Counted from the stretch's first letter, positions 42,311-53,551 are shown. The stretch is 64,000 bases of DNA from Spiroplasma syrphidicola EA-1 (GCF_000400955.1 NC_021284.1:496001-560000), one strand, 5' to 3'. Made by a program: numbers and translations. Notes: a model not told the origin generated them from the letters alone.

Positions 42311-42826
42311 TTAATTTTCAATATCTTTTAAAAAGTTGAAAGCTTTTTTACCAATAATGGTCTTTTTTTCTTTATCTCCTTCGATCATGAAACAAAATTT
42401 TTTAAAAAAGCCAGTAATATCTAAACCAATTACCTGTTGAAAGTTAACTGTTTCATCTAAAAAAATAATTTCTGCTTCCGTTACTTTGATTCAAAGACTA
42501 TTAATTGTTAAAGTTTCTATAATTAAATAAATTAAAATTAAAGCGTAGTTTATTAAACCAATTATTACATATAAATAAGCTCAAATTGGACTAATATTAG
42601 GCACAAATAATAATAAAAAGTAATCTATAGCAACAAAAAGAATAATAGGGGTTAAAATACCGTATATTCCAGTAAAAACAAAGATTATCATCCCTTTTCA
42701 CTTGTATTCTTTTTTAAAATTAATAATTTTCTTTTGGTTTTGATAATGTAGTAAAAAGATAATATGAAATCCATAGAGGCAAATTGCTAAAACTAAGGTA
42801 AAAATTAAAATTATATGCATTTCCAT
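42311..42826 (-). CDS. Hypothetical membrane protein, 171 aa
   Basis: Three to four hydrophobic segments in residues 1-105 (MEMHIILIFTLVLAICLYGF, GMIIFVFTGIYGILTPIILF, IWAYLYVIIGLINYALILIY), then a 65-residue C-terminal domain (LTINSLWIKVTEAEIIFLDETVNF) that resembles a small PH-like beta domain. No stop is present in frame when TGA is Trp. The RNA-side site AAAGGGGATTAAG precedes the start, which lies 5 nt after the preceding stop. Last gene of a four-gene minus-strand operon. Confidence 0.78.
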
Positions 42827-42831
42827 TGTTC

Positions 42832-43449
42832 TTAATCCCCTTTCTGTCCCCTCTTTTGTTGTGATAATTCATTAATTCTTAGTCCCATTTTAACATCATC
42901 TGTTCAAAAACAATAGACTGATTTTTGTTTTGTAATTAATAACAATCCTGGTTGGAATGTATCATTAATATTCAAAATTGTTGGTAATACAGTAATAATA
43001 TCAGCTAGTCAAATTGTAATAGCTTTATTTACTTCATCGATTAAAACTCTTTGATTTGTTAAGTAAATGTCACCATGATAATCAGGGTTTTCTTTGTGTG
43101 ATCGAAAATTTAAAAAACCATTTAAATTTGTTAACAAAAATTGTTGATCATCTTTTAACTCAAATAAAAAGAGATTCTTTTTAATTTTTTTTTGGGAAAG
43201 AATTGTCCCTTTAATTTTTTGTTGGAGATAACAAATTTCATTGTCTGGTAATTCATATTTAATTTTAATTGGGTTCAAATTCTTGTTAAAAGCTGTTTTT
43301 GCCAAGTTAATTTCTTTTTGATAATTAGTTTTGATTTTTTGGTATTGCTTAATTCGTTTTTGTTGTAAAAAAGCTAAAATTGCTAGTATTAGTATTGCTA
43401 TTAATAGTAAACTAGCAAAAACAATAATAATTAGTCACTTAATGTCCAT
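42832..43449 (-). CDS. Membrane-anchored protein with a PH/GRAM-like domain, 205 aa
   Basis: One N-terminal transmembrane helix (WLIIIVFASLLLIAILILAILAFL, in part), then a soluble domain with GDIYLTNQRVLIDE at residues 125-138, the loop typical of bacterial PH/GRAM-like domains. It ends NELSQQKRGQKGD. The start is 11 nt inside the end of the upstream gene, so translation is coupled. Its neighbour 43,439 has the same layout and may be its paralogue. Function unknown. Confidence 0.8.
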
Positions 43450-44038
43450 TATTTTTTCACATCCTGTAAATTAAATATGCTAGATCCAAATTATCTATAA
43501 TCATAATATAACACTTATCTTCCATAAATAAATAAATTCCTTGTTTAATTTTATTTTTGATTTGAAAGATTGATAATTCAAGGTTTTTAATTAAATTTAA
43601 ATCTCAAGTTGTAGTTATATCTTCATTAATAATTAACAGGCGTTGATTAGTAATGACTAAATGCCCAAGTTGAAATGGGATTAAGTTATTTTCAATGCTT
43701 TTTTTACCATTGCCATAGCCTACGTTAAGCCCCTTTTCAAACGGAATAAAATATTTTGATGATAATTTATTTTGTTTTTGTTTTTTTGTTAAATAAACAT
43801 TAATAATTTCATCACTGTAGGCATGTTCGTTTGGATTTAATTTAAGTTTAACATCAACTGTTTCTAAAGGATTTTTTAAATATTTATTGTTCAAGTATTC
43901 TTGATTTTCAACTTCTAAACGTTTAAAAATATTAAAAATCATTTCTTGTTTACGATTATAAAAGATTCATCAGATTATAATAAAAATTATTAAAATTATT
44001 ATTAAAATAGCTAATAAAATTCATCCTCACGTTGTCAT
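43439..44038 (-). CDS. Membrane-anchored protein with a PH/GRAM-like domain, 199 aa
   Basis: N-terminal helix (MTTWGWILLAILIIILIIFI) and a soluble domain with LGHLVITNQRLLIINED near residue 120, the same loop as in its downstream neighbour. Start is placed at 44,038 because the frame is open to there and AAAGGG lies upstream; a shorter start at 43,942 would lose the membrane helix. Two such proteins and a third membrane protein in tandem suggest a membrane complex. Confidence 0.8.
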
Positions 44039-44058
44039 ATTAGTTTTCTAACCCTTTC

Positions 44059-45303
44059 CTATTTAATAATATTAATTCCATTATGAAAATTATTAATAAA
44101 AGTTTGTAGCATCATTTCTTGGCCAGAATTTCTTGGCTGCTCAAAACGATTATAATAATAAATATTTAACATTTGCTTTTGTTTTTCATTTAATTTTTCA
44201 TAATATTTTTGGTCAAGAAGAAAATGATTTGATAAATTAATTATTAAACTAGAAATAAAATTTTCTCATTGCTTAGGTGTTTTAATTTTTTCATCTCATT
44301 CCTCAAAATATGTATTATAAATCCGATTATTTTTATGATAAACAAATTTAATGCTACTATGTTTATCATAATGAATGATATTTGCATATAAAATCTTATT
44401 TGGTAAAAATGGATTATTTGGTGAATTAATTGCTTGGAAAGTAATTGGTGTTAATTGGGCCAACAGAATATCATTACATTGCAGTACATTGATTTTTTTT
44501 GTTAGTGAAATTTCTTTAATAATGTAGCTATTTCTATCATTATTTAAGTCGCTTGTAATACGCATTAATTCTAAATCGTAGAAATAATGTAATTTAATAA
44601 TTTTTTTTAATTTTAAGGTCATGATTACTTGTTCAGCAACTGAAAGTAAATGAGAATATTGTAAAAAAGTTTGATATGCAACATGATGATCAATCAAATT
44701 ATCATAGTAATTTATTAATAAGGCTTTAATTTGATCGGCTAATTTATTATTACTTAATAATTTATCATGATGTTCATGACAAATAACGCTAAAAGTATAA
44801 GGAGTTTCAGCGGGATTAACAAGATCTAAAAAATTAGTATTAATATTTTTAAAATAATGTTTTTCATTATAACGATCTAAAAATAATTGCGGTTTTGTTG
44901 GCATTTGTTGATATAAAGCAATTTCAATTACGGGATTTTGGCAATCATTAATAAGACAAGCTGCTTGGTTTTGTTGTAAGACTGCTGTTTTAAAGTAACC
45001 TTTTTCTTGTTCAAGATATTTTTCTTTTAACTCGGGCTTACTAATTACTTCTAAAATCGAAATATAATTATCACGTTGAGCACTTGTTGCCAAAACTTTT
45101 GGTTTACAACATTCAAAGTATTTTTTATTACTTAAACAAATACAGTTTTCTTCATCCCCAATAGTAAAAATTGGTTTATAGTAGCGGTGTAAATAATCTA
45201 ACTGATCATCATCTAAATAGTAACTTTTTAGTAAGGCATCAAACATTGCCCGTTCTGATCCTTTTAATTCTCCAAATAATTGTTTTTCAATTTGGTCACT
45301 CAT
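44059..45303 (-). CDS. SEC-C motif protein, 414 aa
   Basis: The SEC-C zinc motif (ENCICLSNKKYFECCKP) is at residues 53-69: Cys-x-Cys then Cys-Cys, as found at the end of SecA and in other proteins. The rest is a helical domain with CHEHH near residue 172, without a recognised fold. AGAGGTAAAATTTTTT precedes the start. It is the first gene of the four-gene minus-strand operon. Full length requires TGA as Trp after residue 335. Confidence 0.82.
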
Positions 45304-45379
45304 AAAAAATTTTACCTCTTCTATTCTCTATTAATTATAAACCAAGTTAAGTAAATAATTCCTTATTTTTTGTCAAAAT

Positions 45380-45648
45380 TTAAAAAGCGCTTTACCCACA
45401 AAGAGTAAAGCGCACAAAGGCAACATATTATATAACATATTTTATTTAAAAGTTAAGTTCTAATAATAAAATGTTTGTATCGTTTTGGACCGTTAGAATT
45501 TTTTTTATTATTTGGAAATAAATAAAATAAGTCATTTTTCGTTTGTAGTTTACGAGCAAAAAAATGTTATATAAATAGTTATTTATATAAATAAACAAAT
45601 AATTTTTTTCCATTCATTTTAGCTTTTCAACTACAAATCCATTATATC
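45380..45648 (-). ncRNA. Candidate minus-strand small RNA or structured leader
   Basis: On the minus strand, TTTACA and TATAAT (plus 45,643-45,648) with an 18-nt spacer form a good promoter. The following 250 nt contain no gene but have paired arms TTTGTAGTT/AACTACAAA (plus about 45,542-45,549 and 45,630-45,637), TTCTAA/TTAGAA, and end at a GC-rich hairpin GCGCTTTAC/GTAAAGCGC (45,387-45,413) followed by TTTTTAAA. The hairpin is an intrinsic terminator upstream of the SEC-C gene. It could be a free-standing small RNA or an attenuated leader. No known RNA class was recognised. Confidence 0.45.
45387..45413 (-). terminator. GC-rich intrinsic terminator on the minus strand
   Basis: GCGCTTTAC (45,387-45,395) and GTAAAGCGC (45,405-45,413) form a perfect 9-bp stem; on the minus strand it is followed by TTTTTAAA. 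Confidence 0.8.
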
Positions 45649-45795
45649 TTATTTTTAAAAATATTGTAAAAATTTTTTTAAAAATGAAAACTATTTTATT
45701 TAGAAAGAAAAAAACAAAATAATATTCTTTTTATTATAGACAAAGTTGAAAATATTATTATAATGTTTGTAAAAGAGATAAAGGAGTTAATTAAT

Positions 45796-46992
45796 ATGGA
45801 AAAATTAGCCTTATCAAACCAAACAAAAGATAAAATTAGAGCTTTACATTATGAACACATTAGCAAATATTACCAGAAAAATAAGTCTTTTTTTATCAGT
45901 TCAGTTACATTTAAAGTCTTTTTTGTAATAATGTTGATATTGTCAATTGCGTTAATGATTACAGGTGGTATTTTACTGGACTTTAAGTTTACTTTTTTAA
46001 TATCTCTGATTTTATTATTAAGCGGGGTTATCGTTTTTGCTGGGTTAATTGTGACAATGAGTATTATTAGTGCTCGTTCAATTAAAACAACTCTCTTCTT
46101 GAATCAACTAAATTATAATCAATATTATCAAATTGCAATTGATGACTATTTTAAGGATAAAGTTATATTAGAGGTTATTAATAACCAATTTAACATCATG
46201 CCTGTTCCTAATTTTACTAGTGTTAGTAAAAATCCCCGAAAAAATAATCTTTTACAAGAAAGCTTAATTCGGGTAAGTAGTTTAAAAGAAAAAATGGATA
46301 ATAAGGTAATTAATGGTTCATTTGAAAAAACTAAATTTTCATTAGGAGTAATTACTGTTCGAAAAACAATGGTTTTTTTGAAAGGATTAGTTATTTTAGC
46401 ATATGTTGCTTTGTTTTTTTTCGATTTGTTTGATCAAAGTGATGTTAGTTATTTGTATGAAGATGAGAAAGAAAAAGTTATTAAAAAAACGCTTAATTTT
46501 TTATCATTAATGCTATTGGTTGAGATGAAAAGATCAGAAAACTATTTCTTTTTCAGTACCAAATTACCAGTTAGTTTCAATATTGAAGCAAATATTGTTC
46601 CCCACCAAAATGAATTTAAAAAATTTGTTTTACGAAATAAAGAAATTAATTTTGAGGGAAATGAATTCAATAACATTTTTGATACTAATACCACAAATCC
46701 GGTTGAACTTCGTAAAATATTAAGTCCCAAAGCAATGGCTAATTTAATTGACTATTCACGCCAATATCAAGAAGCTTTATCTATGTCTTTTGTGAATGAT
46801 ACTTATACTTTATTACTAGATAAATATTCATATAGTAAAAAAAATCACCATTTGAATCAAATTTGAAAACCATTAATTAATAGTAAGACAAATATTGAAA
46901 CATGTATTGATGATTTAATTACAAAAATTGAAATAGACTTATTTCATTTAGAAAAAAGTTTAAATTATTTAAAAGGCTTTGATATTGATTAA
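45796..46992 (+). CDS. DUF3137-type membrane protein, 398 aa
   Basis: Two adjacent transmembrane helices (residues 38-92: FKVFFVIMLILSIALMITGG and LISLILLLSGVIVFAGLIV) then a large soluble domain with a buried helix FLKGLVILAYVALFFFDLFDQ. The C-terminal NPVELRKILSPKAMANLIDYSRQY matches the DUF3137 family. A start at 45,796 after AAAGGAG is preferred to the upstream in-frame one. Stop is reached through a TGA-encoded Trp. Function unknown; common in Mollicutes. Confidence 0.82.
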
Positions 46993-47030
46993 ATTTATTG
47001 ATAATAATTAATTCTAAACTCCCCTACCGA

Positions 47031-47072
47031 TAACTATTAACTCCCCTACTGGGAAAGTTAATAGTTATTTTT
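47031..47072 (-). terminator. Terminator shared by DUF3137 gene and recA
   Basis: TAACTATTAACT (47,031-47,042) pairs with AGTTAATAGTTA (47,056-47,067), with T-run on the plus side. The recA stop lies in one arm. Confidence 0.78.
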
Positions 47073-48102
47073 CATTCTTTTTAATTAGTGCCAAAATTTT
47101 ATCTTTGATAGCGATTTTAACATCGGGGTTTAAAGTTAAAAATTCTTTAACTTTTTCTTTTCCTTGCCCTAACCGATTATTATTGTATGAATATCAAACC
47201 CCTGATTTATCAAGGACATCATATGTTACTGCTAAATCAATTAATTCTGCTAAAGAATCAATTCCTTCATTATAATTAATTTCAATTAAGGCAACTTTAA
47301 ACGGTGGAGCCACTTTGTTTTTAACAACTTTAATTTTAACTTTATTGGCAATTGCTGTTCCAGAATTTGTTAATGTTTCCACGCGTCGAACATCAAGCCG
47401 GACAGAGGCATAAAAGCGTAATGCGCGACCTCCAGCTGTTGTTTCAGGATTACCAAATAAAACACCAACTTTTTCTCGAATTTGATTAATAAAAATAACA
47501 ATACAATTAGTTTTGGAGATAATTCCATTCAGTTTTCGTAGTCCCTTACTCATTAGTCGGGCTTGAGCCCCAATTGTAATATCGGTCATTTCCCCTTCTA
47601 ATTCAACTTTTGGAACTAAAGCTGCCACTGAATCAATGACAACAATATCAATAACATTCGATTTAACTAATGTTTCTAAAATATCAAGGGCTTGTTCGCC
47701 ACTATCTGGTTGGGCAATAATTAAGTTATTAATATCAACCCCTAATTTTTTGGCATAATTAGGATCTAAAGCATGTTCAGCATCAATAAAAGCTGCACGA
47801 CCATGATTTTTTTGTACTTCCGCAATAGCATGTAAGGAAAGCGTTGTTTTCCCGGAAGATTCAGGACCAAAAATTTCAATAATTCGCCCTTTTGGATAAC
47901 CTCCAATTCCAATCGCATTATCTAATAGTAAACTACCAGTTGAAACGGCTTCGATTGCTAGATTAGTTTTATCTCCTAAACGCATTACAGCCCCTTTACC
48001 ATATATTTTTTCAATTTCTTTTAAAGCATTAACTAATATTTGATCTTTTTCTGCTTCTGAATTTTTTTCAATATTAGTGTTTGGTTCTTTTGTTGTTCCC
48101 AT
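47065..48102 (-). CDS. recA: RecA recombinase, full length, 345 aa
   Basis: Forms filaments on single-stranded DNA and drives strand exchange and DNA repair. Walker [10 protein letters not shown] at residues 79-87, Walker [13 protein letters not shown], the loops [17 protein letters not shown] and QLxx region are all present. The frame continues through a TGA-encoded Trp to a Lys-rich C-terminus (LALIKKNEK). Length is normal. S. citri strains have been reported with a truncated recA; here the gene is complete. The ATG follows GGAGAATG on the minus strand. Confidence 0.97.
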
Positions 48103-48154
48103 TACATTCTCCTTTCTAATTTTAGTTACCTAATTTTATTTTAATTTCATTTAA

Positions 48155-48619
48155 TTATTTAATTATTTCTAATAAAATAGTCAAAGCTTTTTCAACAGCA
48201 AGTTTTTTGATTGTAATTCGATCAAGATGAGGGTCTAATAATAATTTTTCAACGATTAAGGTTGAATGATATTTAACCCCAATGAATACAAGACCAATTG
48301 GTAAATTATCAAGCGCTGTTGGCCCCGCATTACCAGTAAAACTGACAGCAAGATCAGTTTTAAATTGTTTTTGACATTTATCAGCCATTGCTGCGGCAAC
48401 TTCGTAAGATACAACGCCATATTTTTGAATTATTTGCTTACTAACTTTGCCATTTTTGCTTTTAACATAATTACTATAAGTTATGAGACCGCCAGGAAAT
48501 ATTTTACTAGCATTTGGGATATTTGTAATTGTATTGGCAAATAATCCTCCCGTAATTGATTCATAACTAGATAATGTCAAATTATGTTTTAATAATAATG
48601 CGACAATTTGCTCTTCCAT
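48155..48619 (-). CDS. CinA C-terminal domain protein (nicotinamide-nucleotide amidase-like), 154 aa
   Basis: Deamidates nicotinamide mononucleotide in relatives (PncC). Conserved blocks are ESITGGLFANTITNIPNASKIFPGG in outline (residues 20-44), the TYSNYVKSK segment, GVVSYEVAAAMA and SFTGNAGP. Only the C-terminal domain of CinA is present, common in Mollicutes. It is 52 nt upstream of recA on the minus strand, the cinA-recA pairing seen in many Firmicutes. AAGGAGATAAAATAG precedes the ATG. Confidence 0.92.
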   Translation of the reverse strand: MEEQIVALLLKHNLTLSSYESITGGLFANTITNIPNASKIFPGGLITYSNYVKSKNGKVSKQIIQKYGVVSYEVAAAMADKCQKQFKTDLAVSFTGNAGPTALDNLPIGLVFIGVKYHSTLIVEKLLLDPHLDRITIKKLAVEKALTILLEIIK

Positions 48620-48668
48620 CTATTTTATCTCCTTAAATCGCTTTTCTTTATTTTTTTTAATTATATAA

Positions 48669-48674
48669 TATAAT
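48669..48674 (+). promoter_or_regulatory. Probable -10 box for pgsA
   Basis: TATAAT within TATATAATATAATAG, 43 nt before the 48,717 start. Confidence 0.5.
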
Positions 48675-48716
48675 AGTAAAAGTAAAATAAAAAGTACAGA
48701 AAAGAGGAAAAATTCA

Positions 48717-49418
48717 ATGAATTGAGCTAATCGTATCACTTTAATTAGATTATTTTTAGTACCAGTAATAATTGTTTTAATGCTATTATATCCATTTTCA
48801 AATGCCTTGTATGCTGGATGGACTGATGCAATTGTTATTAAGGTTAATGATACTGTTACTTATACCCTACCTTATGCCTATTTAGTGGCAGGAATTATTT
48901 TTATTATTGCTAGTTTAACTGATTTTTTAGACGGCTATATTGCTCGTCATTATAATCAAGTAACTACTTTTGGAAAGTTTTTTGATTCAATTGCCGATAA
49001 ATTATTAACCAATACTGTCTTAATTGTTTTTGCTTGTGCCAATATTTTGCCGGTTTGAATTGTTGTCGTTTTATTAGGACGTGATTTAATTATCGATGTT
49101 GTCCGTCAAATTTTAGCTAGCAAAAAAGTGGTAATGGCCGCAAATTGATGAGGAAAAGTTAAAGCAGCGGTTGAAATGTTAGGAATGTCAATGCTATTTT
49201 TTGTTGGTTTCCAAATGTTTAATGGCCAAATTCATGGTAATGGTCAATGGGATGAATTTGGTTGAATTAATCAAGTAATCATGATTCCAATGTATTTAGC
49301 AACGCTATTATCATTGTATTCAGCAGGAAATTATATTTATTTAAATCGTAAAATGTTATTTGATTTTACAGTTATTAACAATAAACCAAAATTACCTGAA
49401 CAAAAGGAAAATAATTAA
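48717..49418 (+). CDS. pgsA: CDP-diacylglycerol-glycerol-3-phosphate 3-phosphatidyltransferase, 233 aa
   Basis: First committed step to phosphatidylglycerol in the membrane. The CDP-alcohol phosphotransferase signature is complete: Asp69, Asp72-Gly73, Ala76-Arg77, Gly86, Asp90 and Asp94. Five or six hydrophobic segments follow. Begins MNWANRITLIRLFLVP with a TGA-encoded Trp at residue 3. GAGGAAAAATTC precedes the ATG. Stop is 1 nt before the next start. Divergent from cinA. Confidence 0.95.
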
Positions 49419-49419
49419 A

Positions 49420-50226
49420 ATGGCAAAGCAAAAAATTGCTAATCAATGAGCAATTGTAACAGGCGCAAGTAAAGGCTTAGGATATGCCTATTGCCAAGAA
49501 TTATTTGAAAAAGGCTATCATGTTATAGCTGTTGCTCGTAATTGTGAATCAGTAGAAGAGTTAGCTAAAAAGTACCCTAATCAAAAAGTCAAACTATTAA
49601 ACTTAGATTTAAGTAAAATAGCTAATGTTTATCAATTAGCCCAGGAAACAAAAAACGAAAATGTGACATGTTTAATAAATAATGCCGGATATGGTGTTTG
49701 GGGTTACTTTAAAGATTCTGATCTAGAACAAGAATTAAATATGATTGATTTAGATATTAAAGCTTTACATATTTTAACAAAGTTATTTGTCCAACGTTTT
49801 TCTGAAAATGGTGTTGGTCGAGTGATTAATGTTGGTAGTTTAGCAGCCTTTACCCCTGGGCCAGTTTTTGCTAGTTATTATGCGGCGAAAGCTTATGTGT
49901 GAAGTCTAGGTGTTGCTGTTAATACAGAACTGAAAAAAACAAAATCACCAGTTCGTGTTATTACAGTTTGTCCAGGGCCATTAAAAACCGATTTTTGAAA
50001 TCGCAGTAGTAATCAAAGCGATGCTAATTATCATTCAACAGTAAAAGTAATGTCAACGCAAAAATATGCGCATAAAAGTTTAAACAAAGCTTTAAAAGTT
50101 AAGAAAAAAAATTATCTTATCACAGGAACAACAAATAAATTTGTTAAAAAATTAACAAAATATGTTCCCCAGAGTTGAGTTTTAACATCAGTTTATAATT
50201 ATCAAAGAAAACGAAAAGAAAAGTAA
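49420..50226 (+). CDS. Short-chain dehydrogenase/reductase, 268 aa
   Basis: NAD(P)-dependent oxidoreductase. Cofactor loop TGASKGLGYAYC at residues 14-25, NNAGYGVWG near 88, catalytic Ser/Tyr/Lys in VGSLAAF and SYYAAKAYV (residues 138-160), and CPGPLKTDF near 185. The start is 1 nt after the pgsA stop, so both are coupled. The stop codon at 50,224-50,226 lies in the terminal inverted repeat of an adjacent IS3 element, so the natural end may have been altered by the insertion. Substrate unknown. Confidence 0.93.
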
Positions 50227-51519
50227 GTTCATCTGTGAATACCTACAATAAAATAGACACATAAAAAGTTAGTTATGTGTCATAATTTTATTGAAAGGTA
50301 TTTTTTTATTATGGGAACAAAATGATTTATAAAAAACGAAAAACTTAATATTTTAAAATATTACAAAGAAAATGGTTGAGCAAAAACAATCAAAAAATTT
50401 GAATTACAACACCAACTTTAACTCGTTGAAAAAAAGCAGCTAAAATTAGTGGCGAAAAAGCGTTAGAACCAGGAAATGGTTTACAATCTAAAGGAATTCG
50501 CCGAACAGGCCCTCCAAAAAATCTTAACTTTGAATTAATGACAAAAAAAGAATTAATTGAGTATATTGAAATGATTCAAGATGTAAAAAAGTCTTTGAAC
50601 AAATCGAAAAAGAAGAAATTTCAAATGATTTGGTCCTTAAAGAAAAAATACAAGATTAAATATTTATGCAAAATTTTAAATGTTTCTAGAGCTGGTTATT
50701 ATAATTGATTTAATAGTGGTATGAAAGCATTTAATAAGTGAAATAATACAATTGTAAAAATAGTTAAAACATTATTTCTAACTTTTAAGAAAATTTATGG
50801 ATATAATATGTTAACACTAATTATTAATAAACTATATAATTGAAATTTAAAATCACATATTGTCTATAGATATATGAAAATATGAATTTAAAATCAATTA
50901 TTAGAATAAAAAAATTTAATTATAAATTATCTTTTGATAACAAAAGACATGAAAATATCAGGAATCAAGATTTTTCAACCACAGATATTAATCAAAAAAT
51001 AGGAACAGACATAACATATTTATTAACAAACGACATAACCTATTTTTGATCAATAGTAAAAGATCTGATTGTAGAACTCAAGTTGATGGCTTTCCAGCTT
51101 TTACTCAAGAATTAATTATGTTTTTAAAAACAAATTCTTTTTCTAAATTATTACTGATTTAGTAGTCCAAAATTTCATTAGTATTAAAGTCTTTGTTTTC
51201 ATTATACAAATTCTGATTATGAAAAATTATGCAATTATCTTGGAATTACGATTTCAATGTCCAGACGTGGAAACTCTTATGATAATGCCCATACAGAATC
51301 ATGATTTCGTACTATGAAAACTGAATTTTTATATCATATAAAAATAAAAAAACGAACAGCCAAATGAATTATTGAAAATCTACCTAAATATATCTATTTT
51401 TACAACAATTTAAGACCACAAGCCAAATTAAAAGGAATGAGTCCTGTTCAATACAGAAAATCATTCCTTCAAGTAACTTTTTAATTGTCTATTTTTCTTG
51501 ACATATTCACTGAACTTAC
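50223..51519 (+). mobile_element. IS3-family insertion sequence, degenerate
   Basis: Bounded by inverted repeats: ATAGACACATAAAAAGTTA (50,253-50,271) at the left and its imperfect complement (51,474-51,495) at the right; the symmetry extends outward to GTAAGTTCA (50,223-50,231) and TGAACTTAC (51,511-51,519). An internal hairpin GACACATAA/TTATGTGTC (50,256-50,281) lies near the left end. The transposase gene inside is broken. Confidence 0.82.
50311..51483 (+). pseudogene. Broken IS3-family transposase
   Basis: Begins MGTKWFIKNEKLNILKYYKE (helix-turn-helix) and stops at 50,421; the frame resumes one base off with TPTLTRWKKAAKISGEKA and runs to about 50,890, then remains only as fragments of the integrase core (GTDITYLLTNDITYF; RRGNSYDNAHTESWFRTMKTEF; the last with the DDE Glu region) ending KSFLQVTF at 51,483. 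At least four frame changes or stops occur, so no active protein is made. Confidence 0.85.
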
Positions 51520-51547
51520 TTTTTTATTGTTCTTTAAATTTTATTTC

Positions 51548-52765
51548 CTATTTAGTGCCAAAAGTGACTTCAATATCGTAACCATAAACTGGTGAAACAT
51601 AGCCATTAACAACATTTGCTGCCATTTTATCATGGTTCATAAATAGCATTGATCCAGGCTTAACTTCTAATTTAGCAATTTTTGTATTGTAATCAACTGT
51701 TCTAATTCAAAAATCTTCATTTAAAACATCACGATACTTATTAACAAATTCTTCCCCAAAATATTTAGTTACTAAATCACCGACAATTTCTTCAATATTA
51801 TTGATTGTATAGTCATTATCTAAATTTTCTTTAAGAGTACTTCAATCCCCTGGTATTAAATCATCAGTTGGTAATTGTGTTGGAGTAACATATGGACGAT
51901 TATCTTCTAAAGCTTTAAAAGTTATTTTAATTTTTTCATTAATAAATGAGTTATTTTCCGGTGGGTTTAAGATAAATGTTCCGTTATAATTATTATCTAT
52001 TTTAATTGTAACAGCCCCTGGGGTACCAGATCATTGGAGCCCTCAAGTAATCATATTAGCTTGGAAAAATTCCATTAATAAATTTTTTGCTCCCACGTAT
52101 TCAAATACTAATGGCATCATTAGCATAACAGCTAAAGCATTTTCATCTTCAGGATATTTTTGTATATGTCCATTATAATAGTCAATAATATTATGACCAA
52201 GATAAATATTTCCTAAATTTTGAACTGGAATTAAATCACTTCAAAGCATTTTTTCATTGTAAATAATAACGCTGCCAGTAAAGTTATTTTGGCCAGTTAA
52301 AGTAACATTTCCTCCTGCTTCATAATCTACTTCAACATCATTTGCTGTTAAATTAGTTTGATTTAAAAGATTAATTGCTTCTAAAATCCCCTCTTTATTT
52401 TGTTTTGCTTCAGGGATTCCATTAATTGCTAATGATGTTTTAGTAATAATATGATAAACATCATTTGTTAAAGGATTAATTGTAACCTTTTTTGTCACAA
52501 AAGGTGCTCTGTTAGGTTCACCCATATAACGGATAATCGCTTCATTTAATCCTGGCGTAAATTTAATTTGTAAAATATCAACATTATTTCCATCTTTTAC
52601 TAATAGTTTTTTTAATTCATAGGCGTTTGGAATAACATCATAGCTATCTTTAATATTGAATTTGTCAATTGGACTAGCAACATTTTGAGTTCCACAGGCA
52701 ATAACTGAACTTGCCCCAGAAGCAGTAATGGCAACGGCTCCTAAAATACTTAATAATTTTTTCAT
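51548..52765 (-). CDS. Lipoprotein, 405 aa
   Basis: Signal peptide MKKLLSILGAVAITASGASSV with lipobox VIAC; Cys24 is the lipidation site. The mature part is about 380 residues with several beta-rich repeats (NNVDILQIKFTPG, GNVTLTGQNNFTGSVIIYNEK, GAVTIKIDNNYNGTFIL), typical of Spiroplasma surface lipoproteins. AAAAGGAGAAACAAA precedes the ATG. The full frame needs TGA as Trp. Function unknown. Confidence 0.85.
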
Positions 52766-52843
52766 TTTTTTGTTTCTCCTTTTATTGTTTAAAATTAGTT
52801 TTTATTTTGTTTTTTTTATTTTAAGATTTATTTTAGTAAATTA

Positions 52844-53551
52844 TTAAAATAAAGGTGGTGCTACGCCCTTTTTAAAATTATTTAAATAAAGTGATCAACG
52901 AAAACGGAAAATTAAGTTTCGAAATTTTAACGTAACTGCATTCAAAAAATTATTAGAAAAATAAATGATAACAGTATTTTGAGGTTCAATGACAACTAAA
53001 TACTCAAGATAGTTTTCAAAAAATTCTTCAAAAAGATCAATATTTGAAATGTTTTTAATTATTTTTAAGTACTTTTTAAAAAAAATAGTAATAATAATAG
53101 TTGTGATTAAAAAAATAATAAAACTTGAATATAAAAAGGCAAAAAAGTAATATAAGCCAAAATAAATACTATCTTCTGCTCCTAAAATGATGCTAATTAA
53201 TGAATGCCTATGATTAAATATTTTTATGAAAAAAATGAAAAGATTCGTTATTCATAAAATTATTAAGATACTATTATTGCCAATAATATTTTTTCATTCT
53301 AATTTGACCTTTGGTGATGCTAAAAAATTGTATCTTTTTATATCTGTATATAATTGAATTAATAAACTCATATATGAAATAAAAATAATAAAAATTATTA
53401 TACTATATAGTAAATTATAAATTCAGTAAAATAAAGTTATATTATTTAGAAAAACGTTAAAAATTGCTGTTATGATATTATTTAAAACAAATAGTGCCAA
53501 AATAATGCCAACAAGTCAACAAAATTGATGTTTAATTTTACTGATGTTCAT
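52844..53551 (-). CDS. Hypothetical membrane protein, 235 aa
   Basis: Four hydrophobic segments (about residues 10-32, 40-62, 90-110, 125-160) then a C-terminal domain of about 70 residues (LVVIEPQNTVIIYFSNNFLNAVTL). The whole frame is open when TGA is Trp, although no standard-code frame of that length exists. AATTAGGAGAAC precedes the ATG. No family recognised. It may be co-transcribed with the lipoprotein gene, 78 nt downstream. Confidence 0.75.
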
